Positions 9,125-19,246 of a DNA stretch of 64,000 nt are shown in pieces; position 1 is the first letter of the stretch, and each line of letters starts with the position of its first letter. Below the pieces are notes generated by a model. The model saw only the letters and a program-made list of their open reading frames with translations, searched no databases and was not told the origin of the DNA. The stretch comes from Exiguobacterium sibiricum 7-3 (lineage in GTDB: Bacteria; Bacillota; Bacilli; Exiguobacteriales; Exiguobacteriaceae): the NCBI RefSeq assembly GCF_000620865.1, contig NZ_KK211190.1, positions 633,971 to 697,970 of the forward strand, read 5' to 3'. Both the position numbers and the translations under genes were made by a program.

Positions 9125-10013
9125 TGGATTCCGTCATTTACGGGAAGGGGCAAAAGGTCTCGTCCGAAACGGCTGGATGACATTCGCTTCCGTCAGTGCC
9201 GTTACCGTGACCTTATTACTCGTAGGGATTTTTGCGATGGTCATGTTCAACGTCAACAAGATTTCCGATAACGTCGAAAAAGACGTCGAAATTCAAGTAT
9301 TCGTCGAACGAGAGTCCGATCAGGCAAAAATCGATGCAGTTGGAAAAAAATTAGAACAGATGCCGGGTGTTGAATCTGTTCGTTACAGCTCAAAAGAAGA
9401 AGAACTGGACCGCTTCAAGGAACAGCTTGGCGAAGGATCACAAGCGTATCAGTCGGTTGAGAAGGATAATCCGCTCCACGACCGGTATATCGTCAAGGCA
9501 ACTTCACCAAATGAGACAGAAACTATTGCAAATACAGTCAAAAAAATGGAAAATATAGATAGTGTCGAATATGGCGAAGATTATGTTGAGAAGATGTTCA
9601 ACTTCCTTGAAGGGGTTCGGATCGGCGGAATCATCCTGATTGTCGGTTTGACATTCATGGCAATGTTCCTCATCTCGAATACGATCAAGGTCACGATTTT
9701 CTCACGTCGCCGTGAGATTGAAATCATGAGACTCGTCGGTGCGAAAAACGGCTTCATCCGTGCACCGTTCTTCATCGAAGGATTATTGATGGGGGTACTC
9801 GGGGCACTGATTCCGATTGCCGTCGTCTACTTCGGATACGAAGTGACGTACAATGCATTGCAACCGCAGCTCGTGTCCTTGAATGCCTCGATCTTCACCT
9901 TGATTCCACCGGGTGAACTGTCGATTCAGGTTTCTGTCATCCTGCTTGCACTTGGTGCTTTCATCGGTGTGTGGGGATCAACGACGTCACTTGGCCGCTT
10001 CTTGAAGATATAA
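9114..10013 (+). CDS. ftsX: Cell-division membrane protein FtsX
   Basis: The membrane half of FtsEX, with no ATP-binding motifs of its own. The 299-residue protein has a first membrane segment at about 22-45, a large extracellular domain (about 50-170) expected to contact the hydrolase, and three C-terminal membrane helices (about 175-295) in the FtsX fold. The ATG at 9114 gives [30 protein letters not shown], close to B. subtilis FtsX, and has AAAGGA ten bases upstream; longer starts inside ftsE have no support. The following gene encodes a coiled-coil M23 hydrolase, the likely partner activated by this complex. Confidence 0.96.
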   Translation: MKFNGFRHLREGAKGLVRNGWMTFASVSAVTVTLLLVGIFAMVMFNVNKISDNVEKDVEIQVFVERESDQAKIDAVGKKLEQMPGVESVRYSSKEEELDRFKEQLGEGSQAYQSVEKDNPLHDRYIVKATSPNETETIANTVKKMENIDSVEYGEDYVEKMFNFLEGVRIGGIILIVGLTFMAMFLISNTIKVTIFSRRREIEIMRLVGAKNGFIRAPFFIEGLLMGVLGALIPIAVVYFGYEVTYNALQPQLVSLNASIFTLIPPGELSIQVSVILLALGAFIGVWGSTTSLGRFLKI

Positions 10014-10054
10014 CGACTTAAAATCAAATAAAAGATAGAGGAGAGATGCTTCTC

Positions 10055-11446
10055 ATGAAGGTCCGATTCTGTTCTACCGTCCTAAGCTTGGCATTAATTG
10101 GTTCAAGTGTATCCGTTCAGGCAACGTCCAAGGAAGATTTGTTGAAGGAACAACAGGAGGTCGAGTCCCGTCTGCAAGAGACGGAACAATCGCAGAATCA
10201 GACATCGGAGAAGTTAGTCTTGACGAAACAAGAGCGCAAGGAAGCGAAAGCGCGTCTTGATGAAGTCAACAGCCGTCTGGAAGATTTAGCGAGTAAGATT
10301 GCGGATCAACAGGCGGCTGTTTCTGTTGCCAAAGAGGAACTGGCGATCGTCACCCGTGCCGTCAGTCAAACTGAGACCAAACTGCGAGCGCAGGAAAAAT
10401 TGATCGGAGACCGTCTGCGGTCCGTTCAACGGGATGGGGATGTCAAATACATCGAAGTATTGCTCGATGCCAAGGATTTTGGGGATTTGATTTCACGTTT
10501 CAGCACCGTCAGTGAAATCATCCAGCAGGACGATGGTGTCTTACAGACGTACCAAGCGAACGTCAAACAATTAACAGAACAACGGTCCGAGCAGGAACTG
10601 ATTCTCGGACAACTAAAAAAAGAGCAGCGGAAGCTGTTGATTCTAAAGACCCGGATCATCGCGGAATCCGAAGTCAAACGGACACTGGTTGTCCGGTTGA
10701 ACAGTCAGGTTAAACAGTTACAGCAGGAACAGTTCACGAAAGCGGAGGAAGCCGCGATCCTTGAGGACCAACAACGTCTGATCAGTCGTCAGCTGGAAGA
10801 GTTGCGGGCGGCCGAACTACAGGCCCGACAAGAGGCAAAAGAACGTGCAGAAGCGGCGCAAAGAGCAGCCGAAACAGCAGCCCGGGAAGCAGCAGAGGCC
10901 GAGCGGCAGGCAGAACAGGAAGCAAAAACGCAGAAAGAACAAAACCAAACGACGTCTCGCCCGCCGACGGCTTCGGAACCGGTAACGGAAGCACCTTCTT
11001 CCCAACCGGCGACACCCGAAACGGGAACGGCCTTGAAGCCCTTCCTGTTGCCTGTAACCGGCTATGTCTCGTCCCCGTTCGGTCCTCGCAATAATCCGCT
11101 GACCGGGAAGTCGGAACGGCATACCGGACTGGATCTCGTTAATGCCAAAGGAACACCAATCAAAGCAGCGGCCGGTGGGATTGTCCTCCGGGCTGGCAGT
11201 GCGACCGGCTACGGAAATGTCGTCATGATTACGCATCTGATTGAAGGCAAAGTCTGGACGACCGTTTACGGGCATCTCGATTCTGTCTCGGTCACGGCCG
11301 GACAAACGGTCATGCCGGGGGATATCGTCGGCAAACTCGGTTCAACCGGCTGGTCGACGGGACCGCATCTTCATTTTGAGATTCATCGCGGCGAGTGGGC
11401 CGTCGGGCAACCGAATGCGGTTGATCCGGCACCTTACATCTTATAA
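10055..11446 (+). CDS. Secreted coiled-coil M23 peptidoglycan hydrolase, EnvC/PcsB-like architecture
   Basis: A 463-residue exported protein: signal peptide (about 1-24, ending VQA), a long coiled coil (about 28-290; Glu/Gln/Lys heptads, then Ala/Glu/Arg-rich repeats), a Thr/Pro/Ser linker (about 295-330) and a C-terminal M23 LytM peptidase domain. The M23 zinc motifs are present: HTGLD (first His and Asp) and GPHLHFEIH (HxH), so it should be catalytic. AGAGGAG is only two bases from the first ATG (10046) but eleven from the ATG at 10055, so the second start is chosen. Lying 41 bases after ftsX, it probably is the wall hydrolase gated by FtsEX, doing the job that CwlO does in B. subtilis, though with an M23 rather than NlpC/P60 domain. 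Confidence 0.9.
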   Translation: MKVRFCSTVLSLALIGSSVSVQATSKEDLLKEQQEVESRLQETEQSQNQTSEKLVLTKQERKEAKARLDEVNSRLEDLASKIADQQAAVSVAKEELAIVTRAVSQTETKLRAQEKLIGDRLRSVQRDGDVKYIEVLLDAKDFGDLISRFSTVSEIIQQDDGVLQTYQANVKQLTEQRSEQELILGQLKKEQRKLLILKTRIIAESEVKRTLVVRLNSQVKQLQQEQFTKAEEAAILEDQQRLISRQLEELRAAELQARQEAKERAEAAQRAAETAAREAAEAERQAEQEAKTQKEQNQTTSRPPTASEPVTEAPSSQPATPETGTALKPFLLPVTGYVSSPFGPRNNPLTGKSERHTGLDLVNAKGTPIKAAAGGIVLRAGSATGYGNVVMITHLIEGKVWTTVYGHLDSVSVTAGQTVMPGDIVGKLGSTGWSTGPHLHFEIHRGEWAVGQPNAVDPAPYIL

Positions 11447-11469
11447 CTTCAATGCGCGACTGACGAAAA

Positions 11470-11492
11470 GGTAGGGTAACCTATCTTTTTTT
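11470..11492 (+). terminator. Short terminator after the M23 hydrolase gene
   Basis: GGTAGG / CCTATC six-base stem with a four-base loop is followed by a run of eight Ts. Confidence 0.65.
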
Positions 11493-11541
11493 GCTATACT
11501 GAAAAAAATAGCAGGTTTACACCAGAAACGAGGAATTACGC

Positions 11542-12963
11542 GTGAAAAAATCGACAACGGCCGTCATCGCGGTCAGTACGTTTGGTTTGGGTCTTGGAGC
11601 AGGGGCTGTCGGGATGTTAGCGGCAGGTGGAACGGATTCAGTGGCGACGGGTTCTTCGTCTAAAGCAACGGGGGATTGGAAAAAGATTGATCAGGTCCGA
11701 CAGATGATTTCACAAAATTATTTGGAAGACGTATCGGATCAAGAGTTGCTAGAAGGGGCATTGACGGGAATGACGGAAGTCCTCGAAGATCCGTATTCCG
11801 TTTATATGGACGAATCGGAAACCGCATCGTTCAACACGAACTTGTCATCGTCGTTCGAAGGAATCGGCGCGACGCTTGAACAAAAAGGCGAATCGATTGT
11901 TATCGTCTCACCGATCAAGGGATCGCCTGCTGAAAAAGCCGGTATCAAACCAGGAGATATTATTTTAGAAATCGACAGTAAATCAACAAAAGGACAGAAA
12001 ACGGATCAAGCGGTAAAAAAAATCCGCGGCGAAAAAGGCACGAAAGTCGTCTTGACGATTCAACGCGGCGGACAGGATCCGATGAAGATTACGATCGTCC
12101 GCGATACGATTCCGATTGAAACCGTCTACTCGAAGACAGAAAAAGTTAACGGCAAGACGATCGGTGTCCTGCAAGTGACACAATTCTCGGACCCGACGGC
12201 AAAAGAGTTCGAAAAACAACTCGCAGCGCTCGAAGAGAAAAACATTGATGGACTTGTCATTGATGTCCGGGGAAATCCGGGTGGTCTGCTGACGGCAGTC
12301 TCACAAATGATTGCTCCGTTCATTCCGAAGGAGACACCGATTTTCCAAGTAGAAGATAACAAAGGCGAACGGACGCAGGAATTCGGGAAAGCGGACGAGA
12401 AGAAACCCTATAAGCTCGTTGTCCTCGAAGACAGTGGATCGGCCTCGGCTTCTGAAATTCTGGCAGCCGGTCTAAAAGAAGGTGCCGGTGCGGAAGTGGT
12501 CGGGACGAAGTCGTTCGGAAAAGGAATCGTTCAAAGTGCCTATGATTTAAAAGATGGCAGTGATTTGAAACTGACGACGAATAAATGGCTGACTCCGGAC
12601 GGAAACTGGATTCATAAAAAAGGCGTCAAGCCGACAGTCGAAGTCAAACAGCCGGATTACTTCAATGTGACGAAGATTCTAACGGATGACAAGACACTTG
12701 CAAGCGGAGATTACGGCAAAGCTGTCGAAAACGCGCACCTGGTTCTCGAAGCGATCGGCTTCGATCCAAAAGGGCAGGACGGTTACTTCGGCGATACGAT
12801 GAAACAGGCTGTCGAGCGTCTCCAAAAAGAAGCGAAGCTCGAAGCGACCGGTAAAATCGATCAAGTGACGGCGTCCGAAATGGAAAGCCGTCTTCTGAAG
12901 AAACTGGAAGATCAAAAAAATGATGTTCAGCGCATCAAGGCGTTGGAAGTCGCTGCACAATAA
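11542..12963 (+). CDS. ctpB: S41 carboxy-terminal processing protease, CtpB-like
   Basis: A 473-residue membrane-anchored serine protease. Order of parts: N-terminal signal anchor (about 5-30), S41 N-terminal helices (about 45-95), PDZ domain (about 105-185, with SPAEKAGIKPGDIILEID), S41 catalytic core with the Ser in DSGSASASEIL (about 293-303) and the Lys in GTKSFGKGIVQ (general base), and a C-terminal peptidoglycan-binding domain (about 390-450, GFDPKGQDGYFGDTMKQAVERLQ). The start is GTG with GAGGAA upstream. In B. subtilis CtpB cleaves SpoIVFA during sporulation; that role cannot be assumed in a non-sporulating genus, and general envelope protein turnover is an alternative. It stands before minJ as in Bacillus. 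Confidence 0.93.
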   Translation: MKKSTTAVIAVSTFGLGLGAGAVGMLAAGGTDSVATGSSSKATGDWKKIDQVRQMISQNYLEDVSDQELLEGALTGMTEVLEDPYSVYMDESETASFNTNLSSSFEGIGATLEQKGESIVIVSPIKGSPAEKAGIKPGDIILEIDSKSTKGQKTDQAVKKIRGEKGTKVVLTIQRGGQDPMKITIVRDTIPIETVYSKTEKVNGKTIGVLQVTQFSDPTAKEFEKQLAALEEKNIDGLVIDVRGNPGGLLTAVSQMIAPFIPKETPIFQVEDNKGERTQEFGKADEKKPYKLVVLEDSGSASASEILAAGLKEGAGAEVVGTKSFGKGIVQSAYDLKDGSDLKLTTNKWLTPDGNWIHKKGVKPTVEVKQPDYFNVTKILTDDKTLASGDYGKAVENAHLVLEAIGFDPKGQDGYFGDTMKQAVERLQKEAKLEATGKIDQVTASEMESRLLKKLEDQKNDVQRIKALEVAAQ

Positions 12964-12982
12964 CTCACAGAAAGAGGTCTGA

Positions 12983-14146
12983 ATGAGCGTGGAATTACTC
13001 GATGGAATCGGTTGGACAGTGATTAGTCTCTTTGCTAGTCCAATCTTGTGGTTAGCAATTCTAGTCAGTTTTTTACTCAGCGTGCGACGTGTCAAACGTG
13101 AACGGAACCTGTTCCGGTCACGGACGCGCAGCAAACGGACCGATGTCTTCGAAACGCTTGTTCCCGGCTTCGTAGTTGGTCTTGTCTTATCCGTCATCAG
13201 TGTAAGTCTGGCATTGACGGTCTCGTCCGAGTTTCTGATTGCTTTCATGGTGTTGACGTTCTTGATTCTGTTAACTGGTATCATTCGATTCAATTTACCG
13301 TTAGGGTCGCTTGTCATCTTAGCAGGTGTCACCTGGTTCATGACGAGTGAACGGATTGATGGTCTTCGGGATGTCAGTGTCAGCGATTGGTTACTGCTTG
13401 CAGCCCTATCGTTAGGTGCCGAATTCCTGTTGCTCATCTGGCGGGGAAAAAAGAATTTATCGCCTTCGCTCGTCTTGTCGAAACGGGGACGTTACATCGG
13501 TGGTCTATCGTCCAATAAACTGTGGTTGATTCCGCTCGTCGTCCTTGTGCCGGGAAGCAGTCTGGAAGCCTTCATTCCGCAATGGTCGTTTCCGGAGTTC
13601 GTTCCGATCGTCCTGTTCTTGCCGGTCGGCTTCAGCTTCCTCTTTACTGGCCAGTTACCGGAACAGTTGATCCGTCCCCTGATCCAAGGGCGGCTGATCA
13701 CGTTCTTATTGTCTGTCGTGCTCGCGGCAGGGGCATTCTTGACCGGACAGGATGTCTGGTTGTACGGCTTGCCTGTCTTGTTAATTATTCACCTGATTCT
13801 GCATCAGCGGACGAAACGACTCAACCGGTCACAGACCCCGTTGTTCCTTAATGGAAAACGTGGTGTCGTCATTCTCGGGACGTTACCGGAGAAACCGGCT
13901 TCTGAGATGGGACTGATTCCGGGTGAAGCGATTTATAAGGTCAACGGAGAGTTCGTCGAGTCGGAGAAATCATTTTATGAAGCGATTCAAAAACATAAGC
14001 CGTATCTCCGTCTCGAAGTCATGAACCATAACGGAGACGTCCGGTTCGCACAGCGGGCTTTTTATGAACAGGATCATCACGATCTTGGGATTTTGTTCGT
14101 CAGTGAGCCCGGTAATAAACGGACGAAAATCCGGACACTTCAGTGA
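12983..14146 (+). CDS. minJ: Division-site topology protein MinJ
   Basis: MinJ bridges DivIVA and MinD/MinC to keep division away from poles. The 387-residue product shows seven to eight hydrophobic segments (about 10-285), basic loops (VRRVKRERNLFRSRTRSKR at 33-51), and a C-terminal PDZ-like domain (about 290-370, GVVILGTLPEKPASEMGLIPGEAIYKVNGE). The opening resembles B. subtilis MinJ (VKRERKDF region), length is close to 397, and it occupies the same slot between ctpB and uvrBA. The PDZ plus multi-helix layout makes another identity unlikely, though overall identity to B. subtilis appears low. The GAAAGAGGT ribosome site is adequate. Confidence 0.85.
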   Translation: MSVELLDGIGWTVISLFASPILWLAILVSFLLSVRRVKRERNLFRSRTRSKRTDVFETLVPGFVVGLVLSVISVSLALTVSSEFLIAFMVLTFLILLTGIIRFNLPLGSLVILAGVTWFMTSERIDGLRDVSVSDWLLLAALSLGAEFLLLIWRGKKNLSPSLVLSKRGRYIGGLSSNKLWLIPLVVLVPGSSLEAFIPQWSFPEFVPIVLFLPVGFSFLFTGQLPEQLIRPLIQGRLITFLLSVVLAAGAFLTGQDVWLYGLPVLLIIHLILHQRTKRLNRSQTPLFLNGKRGVVILGTLPEKPASEMGLIPGEAIYKVNGEFVESEKSFYEAIQKHKPYLRLEVMNHNGDVRFAQRAFYEQDHHDLGILFVSEPGNKRTKIRTLQ

Positions 14147-14170
14147 GTCAAAATCAAAATCCAGCTAAAA

Positions 14171-14200
14171 AAAAAGTCCAGCCGCCGTGCTGGACTTTTT
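14171..14200 (+). terminator. Terminator after minJ
   Basis: A perfect eleven-base stem AAAAGTCCAGC / GCTGGACTTTT with a six-base loop and flanking A and T runs; it could work both ways. Confidence 0.88.
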
Positions 14201-14245
14201 CTTTTGGTGAAAAACGGGTAACTTTTAAATGGAGCACTTCAAAAT

Positions 14246-14259
14246 CGAATGTTTGTTCG
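14246..14259 (+). promoter_or_regulatory. LexA (DinR) SOS box before uvrBA
   Basis: CGAATGTTTGTTCG matches the Gram-positive LexA consensus CGAAC-N4-GTTCG with a single mismatch. It overlaps the -35 position of a promoter whose -10 is TACAAT at 14268-14273, so LexA binding would block transcription of uvrBA until DNA damage. Confidence 0.75.
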
Positions 14260-14313
14260 TAAAGTGGTACAATAAAAATAGATTTTGTGAACTGGATGAG
14301 GGGGAAGAATACG

Positions 14314-16281
14314 ATGGATTTTGAGTTAGTATCACCATTTGAACCGGGTGGCGACCAACCGGTGGCAATTGAAAAACTGATTGCAGGCGTCAAGAACGGC
14401 GAGCGCCATCAGACGTTACTTGGAGCGACGGGAACAGGGAAAACATTCACCGTCTCGAACGTCATCAAAGAGATTAAGAAGCCGACATTGGTCTTAGCGC
14501 ACAACAAGACGCTTGCCGGTCAGCTGTATTCGGAGTTCAAAGAGTTCTTCCCAAATAACGCAGTCGAATATTTCGTCAGCTTTTATGATTATTATCAACC
14601 GGAAGCGTACGTACCGTCGACGGATACGTTCATCGAAAAAGACTCATCGATCAATGATGAGATTGATAAATTACGTCACTCGGCGACATCTTCTTTGTTT
14701 GAACGCGAAGATGTGCTGATTGTCGCGTCGGTATCGTGTATCTATGGTCTCGGTAATCCGGAAGAGTACAACAACCACGTGCTGTCGTTACGTGTCGGAA
14801 ACGAGATGGGACGGAACGAGATGTTACGCCGTCTGATCGATATCCAATATGAACGGAACGATATCGATTTCCAGCGCGGACGGTTCCGCGTCCGGGGAGA
14901 CGTCGTCGAAATTTTCCCGGCGTCGCGTGATGAACAATGTGTCCGGGTCGAATTTTTCGGAGATGAGATCGAACGCATCCGCGATATGGATCCATTGACC
15001 GGTGAAATCATTGCCGACCGGGAACACATCTCGATTTTCCCGGCATCCCACTTCGTGACGGGGGATACCCGTCTGCAAAAAGCGATTGCGAACATTGAGG
15101 CTGAGCTCGAAACGCAACTCGCGAAGATGCGCGAAGACGGTATGCTGCTTGAAGCCCAGCGTCTCGAACAACGGACGAACTACGATCTCGAGATGATGCG
15201 CGAGATGGGTTACTGTTCCGGGATTGAAAACTATTCCCGCCACTTGAACTTAATGCCACCGGGCTCGACACCGTATACGCTGATCGACTATTTCCCGAAG
15301 GACTTCCTGCTCGTCGCCGATGAGTCGCACGTGACGTTGCCGCAAATCCGCGGTATGTACAACGGCGATCAGGCACGGAAACAAGTCCTCGTCGACCACG
15401 GTTTCCGTCTGCCGTCGGCGAAGGACAACCGGCCGCTCCGGTTCGAGGAATTCGAAGAAAAGGTCAGCCAGGCGATCTATATCTCGGCGACACCGGGTCC
15501 TTACGAAATCGAACATACAAAAGAGATGGTTGAACAGATCATCCGACCGACCGGACTGGTCGACCCGACGATCGAGATTCATCCGATCACGGGACAAATC
15601 GACTACCTGATGGATAACATCCGGGAGCGCGTCGCGAAAAATGAACGGGTTCTCGTGACGACGTTGACGAAAAAAATGTCGGAAGACTTGACGGACTACC
15701 TGAAAGAACATGGCGTCAAGGTCAACTATATGCACTCGGAAATCAAGACACTCGAACGGATTGAAATCATCCGCGATTTACGGCTCGGCAAATACGATGT
15801 CCTCGTCGGGATTAACCTGTTGCGGGAAGGACTTGATATTCCGGAAGTCTCGCTCGTGACGATTCTCGATGCCGATAAAGAAGGGTTCCTGCGTTCGGAA
15901 CGGTCGCTGATTCAGACGATCGGTCGGGCGGCCCGGAACTCGGAAGGGCACGTCATTCTCTTTGCTGATAAGATGACCGACTCGATGCAGCGGGCCATTG
16001 ATGAAACCGATCGGCGGCGAAACATTCAGCTCGCCTTTAATAAAGAACACGGTATCACGCCGAAAACGATTCAAAAAGATGTCCGTGGTGTCATCAGTAC
16101 GACGATTGAGAATGATGATACCGTCGAAAAACTCGAGAAGTTCAACAAACTGAAAAAACCGGAACGCGAAACGTTGCTCGAACAACTCGATCAAGAGATG
16201 CGTCAAGCGGCGAAAGACATGCAGTTTGAACGGGCAGCTGAATTGCGAGACCTTATCTTAGAATTGAAAGCAGGTGCCTAA
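14314..16281 (+). CDS. uvrB: Excinuclease ABC subunit B
   Basis: The central helicase-like subunit of nucleotide excision repair: loaded by UvrA at lesions, it then recruits UvrC. The 655-residue protein has Walker A GATGTGKT (about 38-45), the beta-hairpin region [24 protein letters not shown] Walker B, helicase motifs V and VI ([28 protein letters not shown]) and a C-terminal UVR motif (about 617-652, [22 protein letters not shown]) that binds UvrC. An ATG at 14314 with AGGGGGAA upstream is preferred over a GTG at 14287 that lacks a ribosome site. uvrA follows with almost no gap. Confidence 0.98.
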   Translation: MDFELVSPFEPGGDQPVAIEKLIAGVKNGERHQTLLGATGTGKTFTVSNVIKEIKKPTLVLAHNKTLAGQLYSEFKEFFPNNAVEYFVSFYDYYQPEAYVPSTDTFIEKDSSINDEIDKLRHSATSSLFEREDVLIVASVSCIYGLGNPEEYNNHVLSLRVGNEMGRNEMLRRLIDIQYERNDIDFQRGRFRVRGDVVEIFPASRDEQCVRVEFFGDEIERIRDMDPLTGEIIADREHISIFPASHFVTGDTRLQKAIANIEAELETQLAKMREDGMLLEAQRLEQRTNYDLEMMREMGYCSGIENYSRHLNLMPPGSTPYTLIDYFPKDFLLVADESHVTLPQIRGMYNGDQARKQVLVDHGFRLPSAKDNRPLRFEEFEEKVSQAIYISATPGPYEIEHTKEMVEQIIRPTGLVDPTIEIHPITGQIDYLMDNIRERVAKNERVLVTTLTKKMSEDLTDYLKEHGVKVNYMHSEIKTLERIEIIRDLRLGKYDVLVGINLLREGLDIPEVSLVTILDADKEGFLRSERSLIQTIGRAARNSEGHVILFADKMTDSMQRAIDETDRRRNIQLAFNKEHGITPKTIQKDVRGVISTTIENDDTVEKLEKFNKLKKPERETLLEQLDQEMRQAAKDMQFERAAELRDLILELKAGA

Positions 16282-16282
16282 G

Positions 16283-19138
16283 TTGGCAGAAAAAAAGAAC
16301 AAAATCATCATCAAAGGCGCTCGCGTCAATAACTTACAGAACATCGATGTCGAAATTCCGCGCGATCAGCTCGTCGTCTTGACGGGCTTGTCGGGATCGG
16401 GGAAATCATCCCTCGCGTTTGATACGATTTATGCGGAAGGACAACGGCGGTATGTCGAAAGTCTGTCCGCTTATGCCCGTCAGTTTTTAGGTCAGATGGA
16501 CAAACCGGATGTCGATGCGATTGAAGGACTCAGTCCGGCGATTTCAATCGACCAAAAGACGACAAGTAAAAACCCGAGGTCGACGGTCGGGACGGTCACG
16601 GAAATTTATGACTATCTGCGTCTGCTGTATGCACGGATTGGGAAACCGATCTGTCCTAATCACGGAATCGAAATCTCGAGCCAAACAATCAGTCAGATGG
16701 TCGACCAAGTGATGGAACTGCCGGAACGCAGCCGTCTGCAAATTCTCGCGCCGATTATTTCCGGACGCAAAGGAGCCCATGTCAAAGTCTTCGAAGACTT
16801 GAAAAAAGAAGGATTCGTCCGCGTCCGTGTTGATGGAGAAACGATCGATTTGACGGATGAAATCGAACTCGAGAAAAATAAAAAACACTCAATCGAAGTC
16901 GTCGTCGACCGGGTCGTCGTGCGTCCGGACGCTGAAGCCCGCCTCGCGGACTCACTCGAGACGGCCCTTCGTCTTGCTGACGGTCGCGTCATCGTCGATA
17001 CGATGGATGGGAACGAACTGTTGTTCAGCGAACATCATGCCTGTCCGATTTGCGGCTTCTCAATCGGTGAACTCGAACCACGCATGTTCTCGTTCAACTC
17101 ACCGTTTGGTGCCTGTACGTCGTGTGACGGTCTCGGAACGAAACTGGAAGTCGATGTCGATCTCGTCGTGCCGCATCCGGATAAATCGCTCAACGAAGGG
17201 GCGATTATCGCCTGGGAACCAACGAGTTCACAATACTATCCTCAGTTGCTGGCGGCTGTCTGCAACCACTTTAACATCGACATGGATACGCCTTTCGAAC
17301 AGTTGTCGGAAGAACACCGCGATATCTTGTTGAACGGTAGCACGAAGGAAGAAATTCAGTTCCGTTATGAAAATGACTTCGGGATGGTCCGCAATACATC
17401 GTTATTCTTTGAAGGTGTCCTGAATAACCTGCAGCGCCGCTTCAAAGAGACATCATCGGACTACATCCGTGAACAGATGGAAGGGTACATGGCGAAAAAA
17501 GCGTGTCCGACGTGTAAAGGACACCGCTTGAAACGCGAATCATTGGCAGTCAAAGTGTCAGGAATCCACATCGGTGATGTGACGAAGATGTCCGTCAAAC
17601 AAGCTGTCGTCTGGTTTGAAGAGTTACCAAGCAAACTGTCGGAGAAGGATCAGACAATTTCGCGGATGATCGTCCGCGAAATTCATGAACGGTCTTCATT
17701 CCTCGAAAACGTCGGTCTTGATTATCTGACAATCTCGCGTGCCGCCGGAACATTATCCGGCGGGGAAGCGCAACGGATTCGTCTGGCGACACAAATCGGT
17801 TCCCGGCTGACAGGAGTTCTCTACGTCTTGGATGAACCGTCAATCGGACTCCACCAACGCGATAACGACCGCTTGATCAATACGTTGAAGACGATGCGCG
17901 ATCTCGGAAACACGCTGATTGTCGTCGAACACGATGAAGATACGATGATGGCTGCGGATTACCTGATCGATATCGGACCGGGAGCCGGCGATCACGGCGG
18001 ATTCGTCACGGCAGCGGGACGTCCGGAAGAATTAATGCAGGATCCGAACTCGTTGACGGGACAATATCTATCCGGCAAGAAATTCATTCCGGTTCCGTCT
18101 GAACGGAAACAACCGGACGGTCGGGCCTTACGGATTCATAAAGCGTCGGAAAACAATTTGAAAAACGTCGATGTCGACATTCCGCTTGGTTTGTTTGTTG
18201 CCGTGACCGGTGTGTCGGGTTCCGGGAAATCGACGTTGATCAACGAGATTCTTTATAAAACGATTGCTCACGAGATGAACCGGGCGAAGGAAAAACCGGG
18301 CGCCCATAAAGGAATTTCCGGACTCGATCAAATCGATAAGGTCATCGATATCGACCAGTCACCGATCGGTCGGACACCGCGTTCGAACCCGGCGACGTAT
18401 ACCGGCGTCTTTGACGATATCCGCGACGTGTTCGCCTCGACGAACGAAGCGAAGCTCCGCGGCTACAAAAAAGGCCGTTTCAGTTTCAACATTAAAGGCG
18501 GACGCTGTGAAGCCTGCCGCGGCGATGGAATCATCAAAATCGAAATGCACTTCCTGCCGGATGTCTACGTTCCGTGTGAAATCTGTCACGGAAAACGGTA
18601 CAACCGCGAAACACTGGAAGTGAAATATAAAGGCAAGACGATTGCTGATGTCCTGGAGATGACAGTCGAAGATGCCTTGGAATTCTTTGATAAGATTCCG
18701 AAAATCAGCCGGAAGCTGCAGACGATTGCCGACGTTGGTCTGACATACATGCGTCTCGGACAACCGGCAACGGAACTGTCCGGCGGAGAAGCGCAACGGG
18801 TCAAACTGGCATCTGAGCTGCATAAACGGTCGACCGGGAAAACGATTTACATCCTTGATGAACCGACGACAGGGCTCCACGTCCACGATATCGCCCGGTT
18901 GCTGAAAGTCTTGCAACGACTGGTCGACAACGGTGACACGGTGCTCGTCATCGAACACAATCTCGATGTCATCAAGACAGCCGATTATTTGATCGATCTT
19001 GGTCCGGAGGGCGGAGACGGTGGCGGGAAGATTGTCGCGACCGGGACACCGGAAGAAATCGCAGCTGTCAAGGAGTCGTACACAGGTCATTACCTGGCTC
19101 CTGTTCTCGAACGGGACGCGGCCCGGATTGAATCTTGA
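16283..19138 (+). CDS. uvrA: Excinuclease ABC subunit A
   Basis: The lesion-recognising ABC-type ATPase of nucleotide excision repair. It has two ATP-binding cassettes (GLSGSGKSS near residue 34 and GVSGSGKST near 644), two LSGGEAQR signatures, and two zinc modules: CPICGFSI...CTSCDG (about 253-283) and CEACRGDG...CEICHGKRY (about 740-770). Start choice: a TTG at 16283 has AGGTG six bases upstream and gives (M)[18 protein letters not shown], 951 residues; a GTG at 16274 overlapping the uvrB stop would add three residues and cannot be excluded. It is co-transcribed with uvrB under the LexA box. Confidence 0.97.
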   Translation: MAEKKNKIIIKGARVNNLQNIDVEIPRDQLVVLTGLSGSGKSSLAFDTIYAEGQRRYVESLSAYARQFLGQMDKPDVDAIEGLSPAISIDQKTTSKNPRSTVGTVTEIYDYLRLLYARIGKPICPNHGIEISSQTISQMVDQVMELPERSRLQILAPIISGRKGAHVKVFEDLKKEGFVRVRVDGETIDLTDEIELEKNKKHSIEVVVDRVVVRPDAEARLADSLETALRLADGRVIVDTMDGNELLFSEHHACPICGFSIGELEPRMFSFNSPFGACTSCDGLGTKLEVDVDLVVPHPDKSLNEGAIIAWEPTSSQYYPQLLAAVCNHFNIDMDTPFEQLSEEHRDILLNGSTKEEIQFRYENDFGMVRNTSLFFEGVLNNLQRRFKETSSDYIREQMEGYMAKKACPTCKGHRLKRESLAVKVSGIHIGDVTKMSVKQAVVWFEELPSKLSEKDQTISRMIVREIHERSSFLENVGLDYLTISRAAGTLSGGEAQRIRLATQIGSRLTGVLYVLDEPSIGLHQRDNDRLINTLKTMRDLGNTLIVVEHDEDTMMAADYLIDIGPGAGDHGGFVTAAGRPEELMQDPNSLTGQYLSGKKFIPVPSERKQPDGRALRIHKASENNLKNVDVDIPLGLFVAVTGVSGSGKSTLINEILYKTIAHEMNRAKEKPGAHKGISGLDQIDKVIDIDQSPIGRTPRSNPATYTGVFDDIRDVFASTNEAKLRGYKKGRFSFNIKGGRCEACRGDGIIKIEMHFLPDVYVPCEICHGKRYNRETLEVKYKGKTIADVLEMTVEDALEFFDKIPKISRKLQTIADVGLTYMRLGQPATELSGGEAQRVKLASELHKRSTGKTIYILDEPTTGLHVHDIARLLKVLQRLVDNGDTVLVIEHNLDVIKTADYLIDLGPEGGDGGGKIVATGTPEEIAAVKESYTGHYLAPVLERDAARIES

Positions 19139-19246
19139 AACTTTTTTGATTCAGGAATCGTAAAAAGGGAAGTAAGGGAAGTAGAACGAAGTAAATAAGC
19201 AAGTCACATCGATTAACGTGTACCAGATCAGAGGAGGGAAATACTG

